Origin: Akebia trifoliata
Lineage: Eukaryota > Streptophyta > Magnoliopsida > Ranunculales > Lardizabalaceae
Assembly: GCA_017979445.1 (NCBI GenBank)
Contig: JADQWC010000431.1
Span: forward strand, 106,602 to 170,601
Direction: 5' to 3'
Length of the DNA stretch: 64,000 nucleotides
The translations under genes were made by a program, and so were the position numbers. The notes under the pieces are model-generated. The model searched no databases. It saw only the letters and a program-made list of their open reading frames with translations, and was not told the DNA's origin. The stretch's first letter is position 1. Each line of letters opens with the position of its first letter. Positions 59,333 through 64,000 of this stretch are shown piece by piece.

Positions 59333-60681
59333 GTGGCATCCCGCCAAACGCTAACACAAATCCCCATGTCAGATCTTGAGGTACTAGGTGACATCTCGAA
59401 ATTTTAGCATGGTATCCTCTGTTTATGTTAGCATTCCAAGCGTTCAATTCAACCTGCACCTGATAAACGACATACAATCCTGCATATATACATATAAATA
59501 TAATACTAGTGGAAGCCTATATACATCTAATAACGTACGAAAGATCAGAGTGCGAAAAAATAACCAGAATACAGGATTATACTAATATTCCTCACTTTAA
59601 TAAAAGTCCTAACGCTCAGAACAAAATCTATAATACTTTTGGAAAAATCGACACCATCAGGGGCTATAACCCCAATACTCACCAAGTGATGGACTCTGGC
59701 TGTCTATCTAACTTACTAGATGATTCTCACTCGTTTTCTACACCTGTCTCGCCAAGCTTCGGATCTGAAACTAAAAAAATAGAGAATGAAAGGGTGAGTA
59801 ACAATGGTTACCCAGTAAGGAAGAACACAATTTCTGCCAATAACCTCTTTTAATATGAACGAATAAGCATACTAAATCATTTTAAAATCTGTAAAATTTT
59901 ACAAAAAAAAATTACGATTAACTGATACATATAGTCAAGGATGAGCAACTAAGCATTTTAAAACTCACATTACATCGATAAGCAGTACTTACTATAAATT
60001 TTTTTTTATACAAATATAATTGATCAAATAGAAACATTAAACATGCATTTTATTTTATATATCAAAGTAAGGCAACATATACATAATACACTATGGTGGA
60101 GTATTGGAATTAGAGAGTTGGGATTCACGATTGGATTGCTCCCAGTTGGGACATGATGTTACAATTCTTCTCTGGCTTTTAGTTCATGATTTTGTGGCCA
60201 ATCGCTCTATTTACCACGCTTGGTTGACCATTTATCCGGCTTAGGCTGGCCGTTTGACGTGAACGCAAGCAATGGGTCTCTTTTCGATGTGTCAGAATGT
60301 TTGACTACTATAGATTGTTAGTGATCACTGACTAATCATCTTCGTCTATATCTATCAAGCGTTCATGTGATTCTCAAATATACAAACCATTCGTATACGA
60401 CCACCTTTACATTACAAGTTCACTGATAAAGATAGAAAGGAATAAACCCAAATTACAGTTGTGACTCCACTCTCATACGCATCCCATACCACGTATGAAC
60501 TTGGTGATCCCTACCGTACACCCCAGGATAGTCACCACTCCGGATGATATGACGCACTATCCCTTCAGGTATTCACAGACTCTTTAACAGCTCATAAAAT
60601 AGCTACAGATATATATTATTTTCATTTGAAAATAAAAGAGAAATTAACAATAAGGTTGAGAATGGATCTTCAGTTTCCTAC
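59333..60681 (-). repeat. Tekay-like LTR, outer copy, part 1
   Basis: Plus strand TGTGGCATCCCGCC onward. Matches the starts of 39814 and 60682. Interrupted after the target duplication CCTAC (60677-60681) by the solo LTR 60682-63841, and resumes at 63847. Whether a full element lies beyond the window cannot be seen. Confidence 0.85.
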
Positions 60682-63600
60682 TGTGGCGCCCCGCCAAACG
60701 CTAACACAAATCCCCATGTCAGATCTCGAGGTACTAGGTGGCACCTCGAAATTTCGGCATGGTCTCCTCTGTTTATGTTAGCAATCCAAGGCGTTTAATT
60801 AGCACTTGATAAACGGCATACAATCCTACATACAGATATAAAATATAATACTAGCGGAAGCCTATATAAGTCTAATAACGTACGAAAGATCAGAGTGCGG
60901 AAAATAACCAGGATACAGGATTATACAAAATTTCTCACTCTAACAGAAATCCTAACACTCAGAACAACATGTATAATACTCTCGGATAAATCGACACCAC
61001 TAGGGGTAATAACCCCAATACTCACCAAGTGACGAACTCTGGCTGTCTATCTGACCCACCAGATGATTCTCACTCATGCTCTATATCTGCCTCGCCAAAC
61101 TTCGGATCTGAAACTAAAAAAATGGAGAAAGAAAGGGTGAGTAACAATGGTTACCCAGTAGGGAAACAAACAATTTCTGCCAATAACCCCTCCTAACATG
61201 AACGAATAAGCATACTGAATCATTTTAAAATAGTCAAAGTTTTACAGAAGAAATTACGATTAACTGGTACATATAGCCAGGGATGAACAACTAAACATTT
61301 TAAAACTCATATTACATCGATCAGCAGTACTCACTATAACATTATCTTTTATACAAATCTAATTGATCAAGGGAAATAATAAACATGGATTTCATTTTAT
61401 ATATCAAAATAAACAACAGATACATAATACACAATGGTGGAGTATTGGAATTAGAGAGTTGGGATTCACGACTGGATCGCTCCAGTCGGGACATGATGTT
61501 ACGATTCTTCTCTGATTTTTAGTTCCTGATTTTGTGGCCGGTCGCTGCACTTACCACGCTTGGTTGACCATTTATCCGGCTCAGGCTGGCCGTTTGACGT
61601 GACCGTAAGCAATGGGTCTCTTTTCGATGTGTCAGAACGTTCGACTACTATAGATTGTTAGTGATCACTGACTAATCATCTTCGTCTATGCCTATCAGGC
61701 GTGCATGTGATTCCCAAATATACAAACCATTCGTATACGACCACCTTTACATTACAAGTTTACTGGTAAAGATAGAGAGGAATAAACCCGGATTCCAGTT
61801 GTGACTCCATTCTCATACGCGTCCCATACCACGTATGAGCTTGGTGGTCCCTACCGTACATCTCAGGATAGTACACCACTCCGGATGATATGACGCACTA
61901 TCCCTTCAGGCATTCACAAACTCTTTAACAGCTCACAAAATAGCTACATATGTATATTATTTTCATTTGAAAACAAAAGAGAAATTAACAATACAAGGTT
62001 GAGAATGGATATCCAGTTTCCTACCATGCAAGTGTGGCCACCCGGCCTAAAATAAATAACATAACGGAAACGTAAACAGCGCCTCGCGCTAACAGAAAGG
62101 AAATAAACATGCAACCAATAATATTATCTCTAGATATCTGTTCACCAACCTACACACAGCACAACAACGTAAAATGCAGACATCACCCCTCGGGTGTGAC
62201 TCTGACATTTTACCGTTTCATACCCTTTTTCCTTTTTTTTGATTTTTACAATTTTCAATCTCTTCAATAAAACATCAATTTTCTGATATTCATCAACTCA
62301 ACATGAGTTTATTGAATAGTAAATCGTTTTTCTAACTATGAAATTCATTTCTATCAAAAATCTCGAAAAAAAATACAAAACTTATATTAAAATAGGTCCG
62401 AGCGGTGCACAGGACCCAACTGGCATAAATAACCCGATAAAATATCCTACCCACATATAATTTGTTAAAAATACAATTAAACATATCAAACATGCAATTT
62501 CTGGCGTGAATTTTTAAATAACATAAGAATTCTATATTTTGGAAACTCACCACATATTTTTAATAAAATCCTAAATGCAATTTTCACAATCTACGATTAC
62601 TAATAGAAATTGAGAGTTCCTTACAATCTCCAGGCAAAAGGATCGAGCGTGTGTGCGGAAATCGAGGCGATCGGCACGAAAATCGAGACGGACCGAATTT
62701 CGAAGCGGCTGATTTTTGAAATCGATCTGGTGGTTTCGAAAATCTCGATGTGCTCGTCTCTTCTCCCTTCTACAACGAAAGACGGTTTGACCCCGAAATC
62801 GATGAAAACCGAGGTCGAAGTTACGAAAATCTCCGTATAAAAATACGGCTGATTTTTGACTATACGGGGTGAAAAAGACGAGAAAACGGAAGGAATTTGA
62901 TTGGGTTGTGTAGAGAATGAGGCTGCGGACGTTTCTCCCTTCTGCGTCGGAAGACGGTTTGACCCTGAAACAGACGAAATTCGAGGTCAAAGTTTCGAAA
63001 TTTCCGTATCCAAATACGGCTGATTTTTGATGATATCGAGTGAAATAGAAAGTGAAACAAAGAAAGGTTGGGTGGGTTTTGTAGAGAACGTAGCTGCGGA
63101 CATTTCTCCCTTCTGCGTCGATCGTCGACGGCGAACCGTTTGTGAGAGATCTGAGGTGGAAGGTCGAAGAGAAAAAATTTCGTTTCGTATAAGTCTCGGC
63201 TGTTTAGACGCGTTGGGGAAGATGACATATAAAAAAAAATTAAAAATATTATTTAAATAAAATGTGGGACGAATTCGGTATTTTGTCAATTGTTTCGATC
63301 GATGATAACTTGATCATCCGGACTCCAAAACTGACAAATGAATATTCTATTTCACCTAATTTTTCGTTCCGGATCTAATGGTATAGTCAATTTCTACAAA
63401 TTATGTCTCCATAAAAAAATTTACATTTTTGGCCTGATGTGACCCCTAAACTTGATGTCGTTTTCGTTTTTGACGATAATTCGACTTCTTGATCTCCAAA
63501 AATGACAAATAAATAGTCTATGTTGAATAATTTTCGTTATGAACCCAATGGTATGATCGAATTTTAAAAATTATTACTCTAACAAAAAGTCACTGTTTTA

Positions 63601-63841
63601 GCCTAGTCCGACCCGATAATAGAGGATTTTACAACTTTTATATTCGGACTCGCATTTGAGCGTGCTTACAGGCTAAACTATGTTTTTCGATCATTTTGAA
63701 TCTGATGGTGAGGTCAGATTCCATTAAAAATGATCAAAAACATCCTAAAATTTTACCCCTAAATCCCACTTTCAAGATTTTCTTAATATTCCACTATTTA
63801 TTTTTTCCTCGAGATACGAATTAAAAATTCGGGGTGTTACA
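60682..63841 (-). mobile_element. solo LTR, Tekay-like family, 3.16 kb, inserted in its own family
   Basis: TGTGGCGCCCCGCC...GGGGTGTTACA on the plus strand, with target duplication CCTAC at 60677-60681 and 63842-63846. The insertion point lies in the sequence CAGTTTCCTACCATGC, which this copy itself has at about 62014. No primer site or coding domain. A tandem duplication of about 175 bp occurs at 62755-63200 (units containing AAGACGGTTTGACCC and CGGCTGATTTTTGA). Confidence 0.88.
62755..63200. repeat. about 175-bp tandem repeat in the solo LTR
   Basis: Two full units and a partial third: AAGACGGTTTGACCC at about 62779 and 62951, AAATACGGCTGATTTTTGA at about 62841 and 63013, GCTGCGGAC(G/A)TTTCTCCC at about 62921 and 63091. 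The minus-strand frames through it are by-products of the repeat. Confidence 0.8.
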
Positions 63842-63846
63842 CCTAC

Positions 63847-64000
63847 CATGCAAGTGTGGCCAGCCGACCTAAAATAAATAACGGAACGGAAACGTAAACA
63901 GTGTCTCGCGCTAACAGAAAGTAAATAAACATGCAACCAGTAATATTATCCATGGATATCTGTTCACCAACCTACACACAATATAACAATATAAAATGCA
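63847..64000 (-). repeat. Tekay-like LTR, outer copy, part 2
   Basis: CATGCAAGTGTGGCCAGCC onward aligns with about 62024 and later of the inner copy. It continues the LTR begun at 59333 and runs off the window. Confidence 0.85.

Noticed and set aside
62571..63289. Several overlapping minus-strand frames of 100-139 residues
   Set aside because: They run through the 175-bp tandem repeat of an LTR, overlap one another and have no recognised domain.

Overview
The window is nuclear DNA of a flowering plant, most likely a eudicot. It is AT-rich and consists almost entirely of transposable elements, with plant-type LTR retrotransposons (Tat/Ogre with two RNase H domains, Reina-like chromovirus, Ty1/copia, Tekay-type LTRs), MITE-like foldback DNA, a hAT-type non-autonomous element and a LINE relic. 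I see no intact host gene, tRNA, rRNA or CRISPR array. All functions below are read from the sequence and translations by eye.

Layout. 1-2744: an internally deleted minus-strand LTR element (A) whose 5' LTR carries a nested foldback MITE. 3571-6240: relics of a LINE, a Tat-like LTR and a Ty3 gag. 7733-8943: a 1.2-kb foldback. 9009-28656: a 19.6-kb minus-strand Ogre/Tat retrotransposon with 2-kb LTRs and the target duplication CTATT. 29637-34687: a 5-kb plus-strand Reina-like chromovirus inserted in a 39-bp tandem repeat. 35193-52961: a minus-strand copia element (target duplication TGCTA) split by a 12.7-kb plus-strand Tat-like element without pol (35968-48655, CTTTG), which itself holds a 3.5-kb solo LTR (39814-43271, ATATT). 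55062-56105: a hAT-like element with an 8-bp duplication. 59333-64000: an LTR of the same family as that solo LTR, interrupted by another solo LTR of the same family (60682-63841, CCTAC).

How the parts fit. The Ogre element reads, in its own direction, 5' LTR, PBS, long leader, ORF1 (DUF7745-like), minisatellite, gag, protease with G-patch, a 143-bp intron, RT-RNase H-second RNase H, integrase, a captured host fragment, PPT, 3' LTR. Its coding regions are broken by stops and frameshifts although its LTRs are very similar, so it was probably last mobilised with proteins supplied by another copy.

The most striking finding is at 11366-13072. Between integrase and 3' LTR, in sense orientation, the Ogre element carries an apparently intronless piece of an HD-ZIP IV gene (PDF2/ATML1 type, the START domain through the C-terminus), with a 60-bp in-frame segment near its C-terminus amplified into a tandem array. 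Second is a non-coding leader module shared by the two Tat-type elements (24845-25615 and, in opposite orientation, 38950-39762) although their LTRs differ. Every element has visible damage and no host gene depends on this region as far as the sequence shows.
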